From: Symbiodinium natans
Taxonomy: Eukaryota > Sar > Dinophyceae > Suessiales > Symbiodiniaceae
Length of the DNA stretch: 64,000 nt
Direction of reading: 5' to 3'
NCBI GenBank assembly: GCA_905221605.1
Contig: CAJNDS010000550.1
Location: forward strand, 7,501 to 71,500
In this document: piece after piece, positions 24,601-35,480 of the stretch
How the letters are laid out: each line of letters begins with the position of its first letter
Position numbering within the stretch: position 1 is the first letter of the stretch
Translations under genes and position numbers: made by a program
Notes under the pieces: generated by a model
Database searches by the model: none
Seen by the model: only the letters and a program-made list of their open reading frames with translations
What the model was told of the DNA's origin: nothing

Positions 24601-25455
24601 GGTTTCGGCGTGGAGGCTTCCGGGCTATGGCACCCTACAGCCCTAAATCAAAAAAGCCCTTAAACCCCCCAACGCCGCCCCCGCCCCCTTCAAAAAAGAA
24701 GAGAAAAAACTAAACCCTCAACCCTCAACCCTAAACCCTACACCTCTCTTACATATATAATTCAACTGGGGAGTTACTGGGCAATGTCGCCGTTTTACTG
24801 GGCAAGGTCGCTGTTGTACTGGGCAAGGTGGTTTTAGGGCAGGCCCCACTCTGGGCTGGCTTTAGGGTTCAGGCCCCACTCTGGGCTTCAGGGCCTACTC
24901 TGGCTTTAGGGTTCAGGGCCTACTCTGGGCTGGCTTTAGGGTTCAGGGCCTACTCTGGGCCGGCTTTAGGGTTTAGGGTCTAGTCTGGGCTGGTTTAGGG
25001 TTCAGGGCCCGCTCTTTTCTGGGCTGGCTCTAGGGTTTAGGGCCTACTCTGGGCTGGCTTTAGAGCTGTTGTCTTGTCGCCTGATTTATACATGAAAGTG
25101 AAATATTTTTCTTAATGTTATGGGATTCTTTGGGCAGGGGGGGTATTTTTCCAACGCTCGATGCAAGCGCTTGACTAGTGACTGCTTGGACTTGAGATGC
25201 TGAACCCTAAACCCTAAACCCCAAACCCCAAACCCTAAACCCTAAACCCCCCCCCCCTCCCCACGACCCTAACAAAAGGAAAGGCCTGCCGCGCTGGAGG
25301 GATTCTCGACAGCGCTCACCTCGACGAGAGGGGGGGGGTGGGGGGGGGGGGGGGTGCGCGCTTGCTGGCTAAGAGTGGTTTGGGTTTAGGTTTAGGGTAT
25401 AGGTTTCGGGTTTAGGGTTTTGGTTTGGGGTCTAAGGTTTTTGGGGTTTGAGGTT
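21680..25455. repeat. Mosaic of telomere-like arrays and spacers, block 5
   Basis: Arrays: 21739-21829 (-), 22569-22612 (+), 22766-22823 (-), 23135-23370 (-, degenerate, many CCCCAAA/CCCGAAA), 23455-23700 (+, largely TTTAGGGG), 25202-25250 (-). The spacer 22830-23130 has only scattered TTTAGGG words. Poly-G tracts lie near 22345-22372 and 25330-25355. No gene is recognised. Confidence 0.75.
24773..25065 (+). repeat. Two adjoining minisatellites (ACTGGGCAAGGTCGC and GGGCCTACTCTGGGCTGG)
   Basis: Three copies of a roughly 21-bp unit starting ACTGGGCAA lie at 24776-24835. They are followed by about eight copies of a unit of about 30 bp combining TTTAGGGTTCAG with GGCCTACTCTGGGCTGG. The second again contains a telomere-like word. 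Confidence 0.8.
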
Positions 25456-25765
25456 GTGATCTAGCCCTAACCCTAAACCCTAGCCCTAAACCCTAAACCC
25501 TAAACCCTAAACCCTAAACCCTAAACCCTAAACCCTAAACCCTAAACCCTGAACAACCTTCAAAGCAATGTGGGACTCCAGATGCCAGCCAGCTGCCCAG
25601 GCGCCAAGCCAAGGCTTTCGAGTAGCCTCGCCGGACTTCCCCAAGCCCACCCATGTAGGGTTTAGGGTTTAGGGTTTAGGGTTTAGGGTTTAGGGTTTAG
25701 GGTTTAGGGTTTAGGGTTTAGGGTTTAGGGTTTAGGGCTAGGGTTTAGGGTTAGGGCTAGATCAC
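25456..25765. repeat. Large inverted repeat whose arms are telomere-like arrays
   Basis: The left arm 25456-25550 starts GTGATCTAGCCCTAACCC and continues as CCCTAAA units. The right arm 25671-25765 is its reverse complement, ending GGGCTAGATCAC. Both arms carry the same non-standard units (CCCTAACCC, CCCTAGCCC) in the same order, plus the same GTGATCTA flank. The loop of about 120 bp is unique sequence. A shared origin of the two arms by inverted copying is indicated. Confidence 0.85.
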
Positions 25766-27949
25766 AGAATCCCCGCCGCGACCTCCGTCTCCAGGGTTTA
25801 CGTTTTCAAGGTCCCCGATAACCTTTATTCTTCATGTTTTCAGGATATTCGCTTGCACAGGCCTCCAACACCGCAGGTCTTCTGGGCTAGATGTAAACGC
25901 CCTTAAAACCAAGAGCCTAAACCCTAAACCCTGAACCCTAAACCCTGAACCCTGAACCCTAAACCCTAAACCCTAAACCCCCAAAAGCCTAAACCCGAAA
26001 CCCGAAGGGTCACAGATAAAGTTTTAGGGGCCAGACCCAGGCTAGGTTTAGGGTTTAGGGTTTGAGGGTTTAGGGTTTATGGTCGAGGGTTTAGGGTTTA
26101 GGGCTTAGGGGAGGCTGGAGAGGTCTCGGGGTGTATGTCACAACCTGCAAGGTTTAGGGCCTCAGGGCGTATAGGGCTGTTTTTGGTGTGCAAAGTATGA
26201 AGGTATAGTCTGGTTGCAAGTAGTGAAGCGGTTTACGGTTTAGGGTCTAGGGTTAACCTGACCCTAAACCCTAAACCCTTTCTTGCTTCCCGTCGGCACC
26301 GCTTTCGCAACACTTCAGCCCCACACGCATCAAAATCAAAACATGCACTCCCCCCAAAAGTGACGACCGTCCCTAGACCCTGAACCCTATAAAAACCCTC
26401 CACCTGGGGGGTTGGTTCTAAACAGGGATCCCCTTCTAAGTTTTTTTAGTCTGAGCCAATAGAGGGCTTTACGGCTAATCCCCAAATTGCGTGTAGGGTT
26501 TAGGGTTTAGGGTTTAGGGTTTAGGGTTTAGGGTTTAGGGTTTAGGGTTTAGGGTTTAGGGTTTAGGGTTTAGGGTTTAGGGTTTAGGGGGTTTGGGATC
26601 AACCTCTCTCAGCCCAGCAGCCCACATCTGCTGCAATGAGAAGGTCATGGTCCGGAAGTGGCTCAGCGGTGGGGGACACCTTCCAGGGGACCCATTACCC
26701 TCGACAAGAAGCTGCAGATGTTGGGGTTTAGGGTTTAGGGTTTAGGGTTAGGGGTTATAAGAAAACATACAGTGTGGATTAAATGTGCTACTGAACATTA
26801 GGTACCACCATGCAATTGCCCCTGGTGTTTAGTGTACCTTCGGTGAAGCCAGATCGCAACCCTCGATAGTGAGCGGCAGATATTGGGGTTTAGGGTTTAG
26901 GGTTTAGGGGTTTAGGGTTTGGGGGTTTAGGGGTTTACGGGTTTAGGGTTTAGGGACCCTAATCCCGAAGCCCTAAGCCTTGCAGTTGAGGGCTCCGGGG
27001 TCCGAGCTTAGAGGGGTAGGACTGCTGGGTCCAGAAGATTTAGGTTCAGAGTGGGCGCTTCTCATTGAAAGCTGTATAGTTAAGGGTTTAGGGTTTAGGG
27101 TTTAGGGTTTAGGGTTTAGGGTTTAGGGTTTAGGGTTTAGGGTTTAGGGTTTAGGGTTTAGGGTTTAGGGTTTAGGGTATACCCTACACGCACACCAGAG
27201 GGCTTGGGATTTAGGATTTGGGATTGTTTGGCGCCTGTGGTCTGCTCATGTTCTTCCAGCATCATGTCTCTCACTCTTTGAATATTTTGCTATTCGTATT
27301 TATTCGTATTACTGTAGTTTTACTGTCTTTGCTGTTTTGTTTCTTTTCAAGGGGGGCGGGGGGGGGGGGGTCCAAAGGCCCAAGCCTTCTTTCGAAGCTC
27401 GCTCTTACGATGGGCCTTGGTTTTGGTTCTGCGGATAAGAGGTCGGCGCCGAAACGCCAACAAGTCCTCGACGCTGGCGCCGAATTCTTATAGACCCTAT
27501 CAAAAAACCCTACCAAGACCTTAAAAAAAAAACAAAACAACGCACAAAACAACTATAGAGACCCTATGAACAAAACAGAAAAACCTATAGCGACCCTATA
27601 AAAGCGCTATAGAGACCCTATACAGAGGCTATAAAACCCCTGTAAAGAATTCATGGTCGGCTCGCTCAGCGCCTTCTCCGCGCGATGACGTGTCGACACC
27701 GCCAGCGCGGAGGGCATGGGGTCCTTGTGCGGAGGCACACTTAGACCGAGCCTCCCAACTCCCTTCACTCCAAACCCCAAACCCTGAACCCTGAACCCTA
27801 AACCCTGCTTGGGGCTTGGGGCCCAAGGTTGTTGCTGGCGCAGATTGCTTGAGGCTGCAGGCTTTTGATGTCTAGGGCTGTTTAGGGTTTTGGGTTCAGG
27901 GTTCAGGGTTTCGGGTTTCGAGCTATCCCGGAACCCTGATGACTGTTTA

Positions 27950-28022
27950 GTTTCAAAAGGGGGTTCTAAGGGAACCCAAACCCTGAAAAAGGGAATAAGG
28001 GCCTACTCTGGGTCCTAGTTTC
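27950..28022. repeat. Dispersed repeat family E copy 1
   Basis: The block running through AAACCCTGAAAAAGGGAATA and GGGCCTACTCTGGGTCCTAG is shared with 47353-47440. The GGGCCTACTCTGGG word also recurs in the minisatellite at 24840-25065. Confidence 0.55.
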
Positions 28023-28141
28023 GCAAATCAGACGACACCATGGCTGCCAAATCTTTTCAAGAGCCCAAATCCAAGCCGCGACAGCCCTTTCACCCTCGTC
28101 AGCCCCACCCGAAAACTCCCAAGCATGGGGACAGCATAGAC

Positions 28142-28291
28142 TTGGGTTTAGGGTTTAGGGTTTAGGGTTTAGGGTTTAGGGTTTAGGGTTTAGGGTTTAG
28201 GGTTTAGGGTTTAGGGTTTAGGGTTTAGGGTTTAGGGTTTAGGGTTTAGGGTTTAGGGTTTAGGGTTCAGGGTTTAGGGTTTAGGGTTTAC
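28142..28291 (+). repeat. Telomere-like TTTAGGG array
   Basis: About 21 units, nearly all exact, with one TTCAGGG near the right end. The array directly abuts dispersed repeat F copy 1. Confidence 0.92.
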
Positions 28292-28292
28292 A

Positions 28293-28394
28293 TCTAGGAT
28301 GGCCCTTCAAACCCTCTGAACAAGATTCCTGAATATGATCCTCTTGAACCCAACAAGGTGAACTATAACATGTCACAAAGGCCTACCGAGTCGA
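28293..28394. repeat. Dispersed repeat family F copy 1 (uninterrupted)
   Basis: Continuous copy running CTAGGATGGCCCTTCAAACC, GAATATGATCCTCTTGAACC and on to AAAGGCCTACCGAG. It serves as the uninterrupted reference for the copy at 19196-19384. A third, shorter copy lies at 49332-49402. Confidence 0.65.
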
Positions 28395-29099
28395 TACTTC
28401 CTATTAAGGGATATGAATCACAAACCCTTTTAGGGTTCAGTTGGTCCGGAAGTAGTTCCTTTTGTTGTCCGTTGTGGTCGTTCTTCTTCGGAAGACAGTA
28501 AAACCCTAAACCCTAAACCCGAAACCCTAAACCCTAAAAACCCCAAACCCTAAACCGCATACTGTACTACACAACCAGGGCCCAATGATTAGACTCCAGG
28601 CAAGCCGGTGAACCCACGATGATGGGACGCGCGACGGCAAAGTCCAGAACCGTGGTTTGAAGGCGCTCGGAGACCCGCGCTCCTGGGATCGTCCCTAACC
28701 CTAAACCCTAAACCCTAAACCCTAAACCCTAAACCCGAAACTCTAAACCCCAAACCCTAAACCCTAAACCCTAAACCCCAAACCCTACACCCTGAACCTC
28801 TAGGGCTACAAGGCTCCAGAGCTTGAGAGGGTTCGGAATTTGGTTGGTCCAGGGCTTCTACCAGCTGCAAGTTTCGCAGCTTCAGAGCATTCAAGTTTGG
28901 GTTTGTTGGGTTGTGGGGTTCAGGGTTAGGGTTTAGGGTTTAGGGTTTAGGGTTTAGGGTTTTGGGTTTAGGGTTTAGGGTTCAGGGTTCAGGGTTTAGG
29001 GTTTAGGGTCTGGGTTTAGAGTTTAGAGGTTAGGGTTTAGGGGTTCAGGATTCGTTCGCTTAGGGTTTAGGGTCTGTTTCTAGGGTGTCGTGTTCAGGG

Positions 29100-30200
29100 C
29101 TTTCAGGAGTTTGGGCATAGGGATGCTCAGGGAGAAAGGCAAGACGCTGAGACAGTATCCGATGCCTCATGCATATTTATCATATAAAGCTCCGATGAAT
29201 TTGCAATACCAAAGAGTAAGTCCTTAAAGCAAACCGATACTGCGAAATCATGACATGTTTGTATGTTAAATGGGACAAAGATAAAGATGGCAAACAAGAT
29301 TCCGCTAGTCATACGCAAACGTGTGAACCGGGCTTTTTCTGAAAAAAAATACAAGGTGGGCAAAGAGAAGCTAGATAGTGGACGAGTTTTCGGCAGTCAG
29401 CTTGGTGACGTGCCTTTCAATGCGAAACCCACGATGCAAACCAAACAATAGATCCCATTGTAAGGTTTCAAGCTTGTTCAGAGAAGAAGGAAGATGCAGG
29501 TTAGATTGTGAAGAAGATTCCCTAAACCCTAAACCCTAAACCCTAAACCCTTAGTGCGTTCATGTCGTGACTTTATTCTAATAATTTCCAAGCTCACTGT
29601 TTTCATCATATTTTGCTCGCTTCTTCTCATAAAAAGATATTGCCGAGGCTTCTTCATGCCTTTCCCAATTTTGCTTGTTGTTCAATTGAGTTCATGCGTC
29701 CTTCATATCTTCACTCCTTATAACTCAATTAAACAAGCAACATAAGAGAATCAGAATGAGCTATCCAGGAAAATATTTAGTCGAATCTAAAAAAACTTCT
29801 AAAATAAAGTCACATTTCGTGCATGAATTCATGTCATTCGCACGATTTTTGTTGTTGTTCCAAACAAAAAGACCCTTGACAATAATATTTATAATGGGCA
29901 AAAAGTGAAACAAAGACCTTATTCAGGGGCTGTTATTTGCTAGACTAGCTGCTAGACCTAGGAAAATCAGCGTCTCTGCGGCCGAAATACCCTAAAATCA
30001 TAGCATGGGCGTCAGTAGCAAAAAATCACAATACCAGCAATCACAGTACCAAAGCATATGAAAATAGAAGAATAGCATTAGGACTTGGGATTCGGGTGGA
30101 GGTCTCCGGGTTTGGGTTTCGCGGTTTCGGGTGTGGCGCTGGTCTCAACAACCTTGCACCGCAGGGTCTTCATGAGGTTCGTGGGCTCATGACCCCGGCC
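29100..30200. other. Unassigned AT-richer region nearly free of telomere-like arrays
   Basis: About 1.1 kb with only one short CCCTAAA array (29520-29550). Short frames are open on both strands (29127-29363 minus, 29263-29451 plus, 29554-29745 plus), and none has a motif I recognise. A hairpin lies at 29671-29740. It could be a decayed element or a non-coding gene region. Confidence 0.4.
29671..29740. repeat. 70-bp hairpin
   Basis: TTGCTTGTTGTTCAATTGAG at the left and AACTCAATTAAACAAGCAA at the right pair over 8 plus 10 bp with a short bulge. The loop is about 30 bases. Confidence 0.6.
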
Positions 30201-30201
30201 T

Positions 30202-30310
30202 CCCTAAACCCTAAACCCTAAACCCTAAACCCTAAACCCTAAACCCTAAACCCTAAACCCTAAACCCTAAACCCTAAACCCTAAACCCTAAACCCTAAAC
30301 CCTAAACCCC
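30202..30310 (-). repeat. Telomere-like CCCTAAA array
   Basis: About 15 exact or nearly exact CCCTAAA units. Confidence 0.92.
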
Positions 30311-31220
30311 TCTTCGCGGCGCTGGGCTTCTAAGGCGTAGACTCATTGGAGATTAGGGTGTAGGTAGTTCAGGAATGGGGGCTTTGAGATGTAGACTCCA
30401 CGTGGACGTCGCTTGCTTGCGCTGCCTTCAAGAATCTGGGTGCCCCTCTCCCCAACATCTTGGATGCTCTATAACCCCCCCAATAAGAGTTTAACTTGTA
30501 GCTCCCTTAACATGAAATTAGAGGAACCCTAATTAAACTTACAAAGTGATAAAGTTGTAATAAAGTCCCACCCAGAACATCTGCTTCCATCTGCACGAGG
30601 TCATGTTGCTGCCGCCCCTATGTCCTTCTTTGGTCCTGCCCCTCCGCCCTCCCCGCAAATTGTTGTCGCGTTTAGCCGCGTAGCCAGTTACGGGCATCAT
30701 AAAAACATAAGGAACTCGCCCCCCAACAAAACTAAACCCAGAAAATTAGCATGCAGGTACACCCTTAACCCGGACGTTGAACCCCTAATCCAAACTCGAT
30801 GTGAACTTGCGTCGCCCAGGTACCACAGGCGTCGGCGGCCGCACGCAGCAAGTCCAGGGGAAGTTGCCTTGAAACGCCCTATCCCGAGGCTAAACATAAA
30901 CCGACATATATGCGCACACACACACACATGTACCATCTGTACGTACATATATGCTGATACAGATACATACATTGAACATATATGTCAACATATTTATTTA
31001 CATATGTGTATATATATATATATGTATGTATGTATGTCAACAGATAGATATGTATATATATATAGATATATGAATATACGTGGTCAGTTCTCTAAACTAT
31101 GGTCCCTCTTTGGGTACCCAACTAGGGCTTTTTAGTCGGAGGTCTCGAGGCCTAAGCTCCTGGTTCAGAGCCAAAGGGTTTTGGGCTTTTGGGTCTGCTC
31201 ATTTACGGGGTTTAGGACTT
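30311..31220. other. Unassigned region ending in a TA/TG microsatellite
   Basis: A 171-codon plus-strand frame (30620-31135) is open. Its second half runs through ACACAC and TATATG microsatellite (about 30905-31080), and its first half has no motif I recognise, so I do not call a gene. Confidence 0.4.
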
Positions 31221-31224
31221 AGGA

Positions 31225-32060
31225 TCCCCTAAACCCCAAACCCTGAACCCTGAACCCTAAACCCTGAACCCTAAACCCTAAACCCTGAACCCTGAACCCT
31301 GAACCCTAAACCCTGAACCCTAAACCCTGAACCCTAAACCCTGAACCCTAAACCCCAAACCCTAAACCCCAAACCCCAAACCCTGAACCCTAAACCCCAA
31401 ACCCTAAACCTTGAATCCGAAACCCTCTGTGTGCCTGTAGTCGCTTGCCAGCACGGACGCCCCCAGCGAGGCCGCCACCAGCGAGCAAAGGCCGTTTCCG
31501 CAACCCAGCTCCAGCACTCGGGCCTCGACCCCCGTCGAGGGTTTAGGGTTTAGGGTTTAGGGTTTAGGGTTTAGGGTTTAGGGTCACTATGGGCACGTAG
31601 GACTCTCATTTTAGGGTTAGCCCCAAGCCTTCTAACACCCTAAACCCTAAACCCTAAACCCTTAACCCTGAAACCTAAACCCTAAACCCTCATCATCCTC
31701 ACGCCCCAATGCCGAAGCACGCTCGAACGCGGGACGGGGGGTCGAAACTGTGGACTCGGCTTTCCAGGAGCACAAGGAAGAATGAGGGGGGACGCCCTCC
31801 TTGTTACCGAAAACTGCAAGAAGTTTAGGGTTTAGGGTTTAGGGTCTAGGGCTGCTACTGAAAGCTGCAAGAAGGGGATAAGGCTTGAGACCGACGACGA
31901 CGTCTGCGGCAAGAAGTGCCCACGGACCCTACTGTGAACCTCAGGCACCCTGTCCTAAAGTAACCCTAAACCCTAGACCCTAAACCCTAAACCCTAAACC
32001 CTAAACCCTAAACCCTCAGCGAAGATCCAAAACAACGATGTCATCAAATCTAACCGTGCT
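31225..32060. repeat. Mosaic of telomere-like arrays and spacers, block 7
   Basis: Arrays: 31225-31425 (-, alternating CCCTAAA and CCCTGAA), 31539-31587 (+), 31638-31690 (-), 31824-31855 (+), 31962-32018 (-). Spacers have no recognised gene. Confidence 0.8.
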
Positions 32061-32071
32061 ACTATGTTAGT

Positions 32072-32166
32072 GGCTGTCAAAATTATGATCCCTTTTGGGG
32101 TACCCTACATATATTAGGTGCCGTATTCTAGTAGGGATCCAAAAAGGGACCATAATTTTGACAACC
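32072..32166. mobile_element. Small inverted-repeat element, family B copy 1
   Basis: A 95-bp element: GGCTGTCAAAATTATGATCC at the left, near complement GGGACCATAATTTTGACAACC at the right, and CCCTTTTGGGGT next to the left end. Related copies are at 36442-36543, 37056-37154 (diverged) and 49455-49530 (partial). No frame is present; it is MITE-like. Confidence 0.7.
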
Positions 32167-32339
32167 GCCCATTTAAGCTACCTGGACGCGAAATCTCCAC
32201 AACCGTTTGGCGCGTATAGGTGGCTTCACTTCAGGGATCCCAAAGCCGAAGCTGATAGTCCCAATGATCTCCCTGTAAGCACAAACCACAAACCCCGTAT
32301 TGCTTTCATTAAGCATATGCCAACATGCCATCCCTATAT

Positions 32340-32632
32340 ATAGCTATTGTAATGTTGGGGGGAGGGGGGGGGAGCGACTCACCTAAACCTTAAGCCCGCA
32401 AAGGAACAAAGACAGCGAGGACTTGAAGAATTGGCTGGCCAAGACACGCCCCTGACCATGCTTGGCTTGCTGAGAAGATCACTTGCGATGCAAACAGCTG
32501 CTGGCCACAGCTGGCTTCCGTACCTTTGATGGCTTGGAATCTTAGAACGGACGAAGGGGGGGGGGGGGGGGCCTTTTTAGCTGAAATGGATTCCACTTGG
32601 GGCTTCAAGCCTACAACTTAGCCTGCATAGCA
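32340..32632. other. Unassigned spacer with short G tracts
   Basis: G-rich runs lie at about 32356-32373 and 32557-32571. A 72-codon minus frame spans the second run and is not recognised. Confidence 0.4.
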
Positions 32633-32730
32633 TTGGGATGTTCCCCCTTATACTAACAATCCGTAGTAGGGATTATACTACCCCTACTATCCCCATTAAG
32701 GACTGTTGGTATAAGGGGGTACATCATCTT
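32633..32730. mobile_element. Small inverted-repeat element, family G copy 2
   Basis: The left arm ATTGGGATGTTCCCCCTTAT pairs with the right arm containing TATAAGGGGGTACATC. The inner words TACTAACAATCC and GGACTGTTGGTA pair with mismatches. The AT-rich centre contains two alternative GTAGTAGGGATTATACTA-like palindromic words. Confidence 0.6.
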
Positions 32731-33304
32731 GAACCTACTTGACGTGGGTATTGGAGCTGCCGCGAGTGGGATCCAGGGATGGAAGTCTTCTTTCATTACT
32801 GGCAGAAGCCAAGACTGCCCTCAGAAACTGATCAAAAGCATAATCACAACATTCCCCTGGGCTTTATGATGAACAAGCAGGAAACGTAAAACTATTCAGG
32901 CTACCAAAGAAGTTGCACATGATCCACAGATCAGGACGCGTATCCCTGCTGTCTTCGGCCGTCGCCTCGTAAACGGTGAATCTTAGCAAGTCAGTTGGCT
33001 CCAGCGAAGACGCGTTTGGGATGGCCACCTGGGCAAGCAAGGAAACACAACTCAGGATATACGAGGTGCTTCGTAGGCCTTAGGGTACTAGGGTTTAGGG
33101 TGTTGTTAGGGTGTTCGGGTGTTAGGGTGATACGGTGTTAGGGTGTTAGGGTTTTAGGGTGCAAAGGGTGTTAGGGTGTTAGGTACCAGGTACTTGGCTT
33201 GCCACGTGGCTCATCAACTTCACACTCCGATCATATCTTGTTTTGTAATTGATATGAACTTCTTTGATTCTTTAAGTTAAATGAAATTCCTGGCCCGAAT
33301 TTCA
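32731..33304. other. Unassigned spacer, with GGGTGTTA repeats at 33095-33185
   Basis: Mostly unique sequence without a recognisable product. Near the right side a short array of GGGTGTTA words (33098-33183) is a further local telomere-unit variant. Confidence 0.45.
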
Positions 33305-33801
33305 ACAACCCTAAACCCTAAACCCTAAGCCCTAAGCCCTAAACCCTAAACCCTAAACCCTAAACCCTAAGCCCTAAACCCTAAGCCCTGAGCCCTAAAC
33401 CCTAAACTCTAAACCCTAAAACCTAAACCCTAAACCCCAAACCCCAAACCCCAAACCCCACCTCCACGGCCCTGAAGCTTGTGCTCGGGTCCTCCCTGAG
33501 CTGGCACCGGCGCGTGCGGGGGGTGGAGGCTTTGAGGTTCGGCAGCAGAAATCCGAAGCCTGGGTTGAGGGTGGAAGGTTCAGGGTTTAGGGTTTAAGGT
33601 TTAGGGTTTAGGGTTTAGGGGTCTAAGGTTCAGGGTTAAGGGAACCAGGGGAATCCTGATGAGGGTTTTTCTAGGGCTTATGCTGAAAGGGTGAAGCTGG
33701 TATCGGGCTTTAGGGGTTTTGGGCTTTTCGGAGTTCAGGAAGACATCGGGGTCCAAGATCTGTATAGACTTGGTGGTTTTGTGAAGGGGCCTTTACTGGC
33801 T

Positions 33802-33948
33802 GGTTCTTAGAGGGGAAAGAGGGAATAAGGCACCCTATATAACCCCTTAAAGGGTACATAGAGGGCCCTAAACCCTAAAACCCTCATTCCCTACACCCTA
33901 AACCCTAAACCCTAAACCCTAGACCCTAAGCCCTCATTCCCTAAACCA
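33802..33948. mobile_element. Family A copy interrupted by CCCTAAA units
   Basis: The left end GGTTCTTAGAGGGGAAAGAG and the core (CCCTATATAACCCCTTAAAG) match family A. The right side is broken up: CCCTAAA words follow GAGGG, CCTCATTCCCTAC appears once, an array of about five CCCTAAA units follows, and then CCTCATTCCCTAAACCAG closes the element. Confidence 0.65.
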
Positions 33949-34916
33949 GAGGCCTTGAAGGACCTGAAGGGTTCTGGGCTTCTGGCAGATGCTTGAAGGT
34001 GGCCCAAAGTGCGGGGGCAAACGCTCCCAGAACAAGAGGGTTTAGGCTTTAGGGTTTAGGGCTTAGGGGTTAGGGGTTGAGTAGGGTTTAGGGTTTAGGG
34101 TTTAGGGTTTAGGTTTTAGGGTTTAGGGTTTAGGGTTTAGAGGTTAGGGGTTTAGGGTTTAGGGTTTCGGGTTTAGGGTTTTAAGGGTTTCGGGCTCCAG
34201 CCGCCGAGCCGCAGTCAGTGAGGCCCCAAACTCCAAGCAGCAAGGCTGCAACAAGAGCACTGCGACCGAGTCCGCATCGCCGGGCCTTGAACCTCATCCT
34301 AAACCCTAAACCCTAAACCCTAAACCCTAAACCCTAAACCCTAAACCCTAAACCCTAAACCCTAAACCCTAAACCCTAAACCCTAAACCCTAAACCCTAA
34401 ACCCTAGCCCTAAACCTTACCAGGCGCAAGCTGCGGGACTCCCACAAGGAAATGGCTGCAGGTGCCTGGATGAACGGCGTTTCTTCAGCATGGTCAAGGC
34501 ACACATTGGAAACCCTGAGCCCCAAACTTAAACCCTGCAGAACTCCTAAACCCTCAGCCCTGAACCCTGAACCCTAAACCCTAAGTCTTTGCTACCCAGA
34601 TTGCAGCCCTGGCCCCCAAACCTCATCTCGTGATGCGTTGGACTTGGGGGGTGTGCAGGTGGAGTGTTCGGGAAACCTGAACCCTTAAACCGACTGTTTT
34701 GGGGGCATGGGGTTTAGGGTTTAGGGTTTCGTGTTTAGTGTGTAGGGTTTAGGGATATTCTGGCTTGGGGCTCCCGTGAGTGTTCAGGGTTTAGTAAGGT
34801 GTAGGGTCTTGTAGGCTTCGGATAACTTTGTCGGGCTCCTTCCAGAACAGACCCAACAATCCCTGAATCGGAAGCGAATGCTACGCTTCTACCATCTAAA
34901 CCCCAAAGACACCCCC

Positions 34917-35010
34917 GGTTCTTAGTAGGGAATGAGGGAATCAGGGTCCGATATATACATGTTTACATTTTAAGGGATTATATGGGGTACCGCATTCCCT
35001 ACTAAGAACC
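34917..35010. mobile_element. Small inverted-repeat element, family A copy 3
   Basis: A 94-bp copy with perfect 18-bp terminal inverted repeats (GGTTCTTAGTAGGGAATG and its complement). It has a TATATA-containing centre and no frame. Confidence 0.75.
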
Positions 35011-35334
35011 CGCCACTTCAGCCGAAATGTCCATTCCCCTTGCTCCCCTGCTCGTTGCGCCTGAGCTGTCTCCTGTTGGGCGGCAAAAAACCTTAGACCC
35101 TAGCCCTTAAAACCCCAAAAACTAAACCCCCAACCTGCAACCCTAAACTCTGAACCATAAACTCTAAACTCAAAACCCTAAACTCTAAAACCTGAACCCT
35201 AAACCTAAGAAAGGTTCTCACAAGCAGGCCTTCAATTCTTCTGCTACTAATTCCGCCCTGGGAAGCTCACACCCTTACACCCTTTTCCCTAAACCCCTAC
35301 ACTCTACACCCCTAAACTGTAAACCCCAAAACAC

Positions 35335-35480
35335 ACCTGAATCCCTAAACCCCTAAACCCCTAAACCCCTAACCCCTAAACCCCTAAACCCCTAAACCCC
35401 TAAACCCCTAAACCCCTAAACCCCTAAACCCCTAAACCCCTAAACCCCTAAACCCCTAAACCCCTAAACCCCTACACGCC
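35335..35480 (-). repeat. Homogenised 8-bp variant array CCCCTAAA
   Basis: About 17 copies of CCCCTAAA with one 7-bp unit near the left end. The G-strand equivalent, TTTAGGGG, makes up arrays at 23570-23690 and 50650-50820. Confidence 0.9.

Larger units (their letters stand above)
25766..29100. repeat. Mosaic of telomere-like arrays and spacers, block 6
   Basis: Arrays: 25918-25985 (-), 26043-26115 (+), 26494-26590 (+), 26722-26760 (+), 26884-26955 (+), 27083-27180 (+), 28142-28291 (+), 28500-28555 (-), 28695-28800 (-), 28925-29050 (+). A degenerate CTATAGAGACCCTATA repeat lies at 27550-27645. The spacer 27200-27500 includes a short G-run and unassigned open frames. Confidence 0.8.

Noticed and set aside
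30620-31135. 171-codon plus-strand frame
   Set aside because: Half of it is microsatellite and the rest has no motif or codon pattern I can support.
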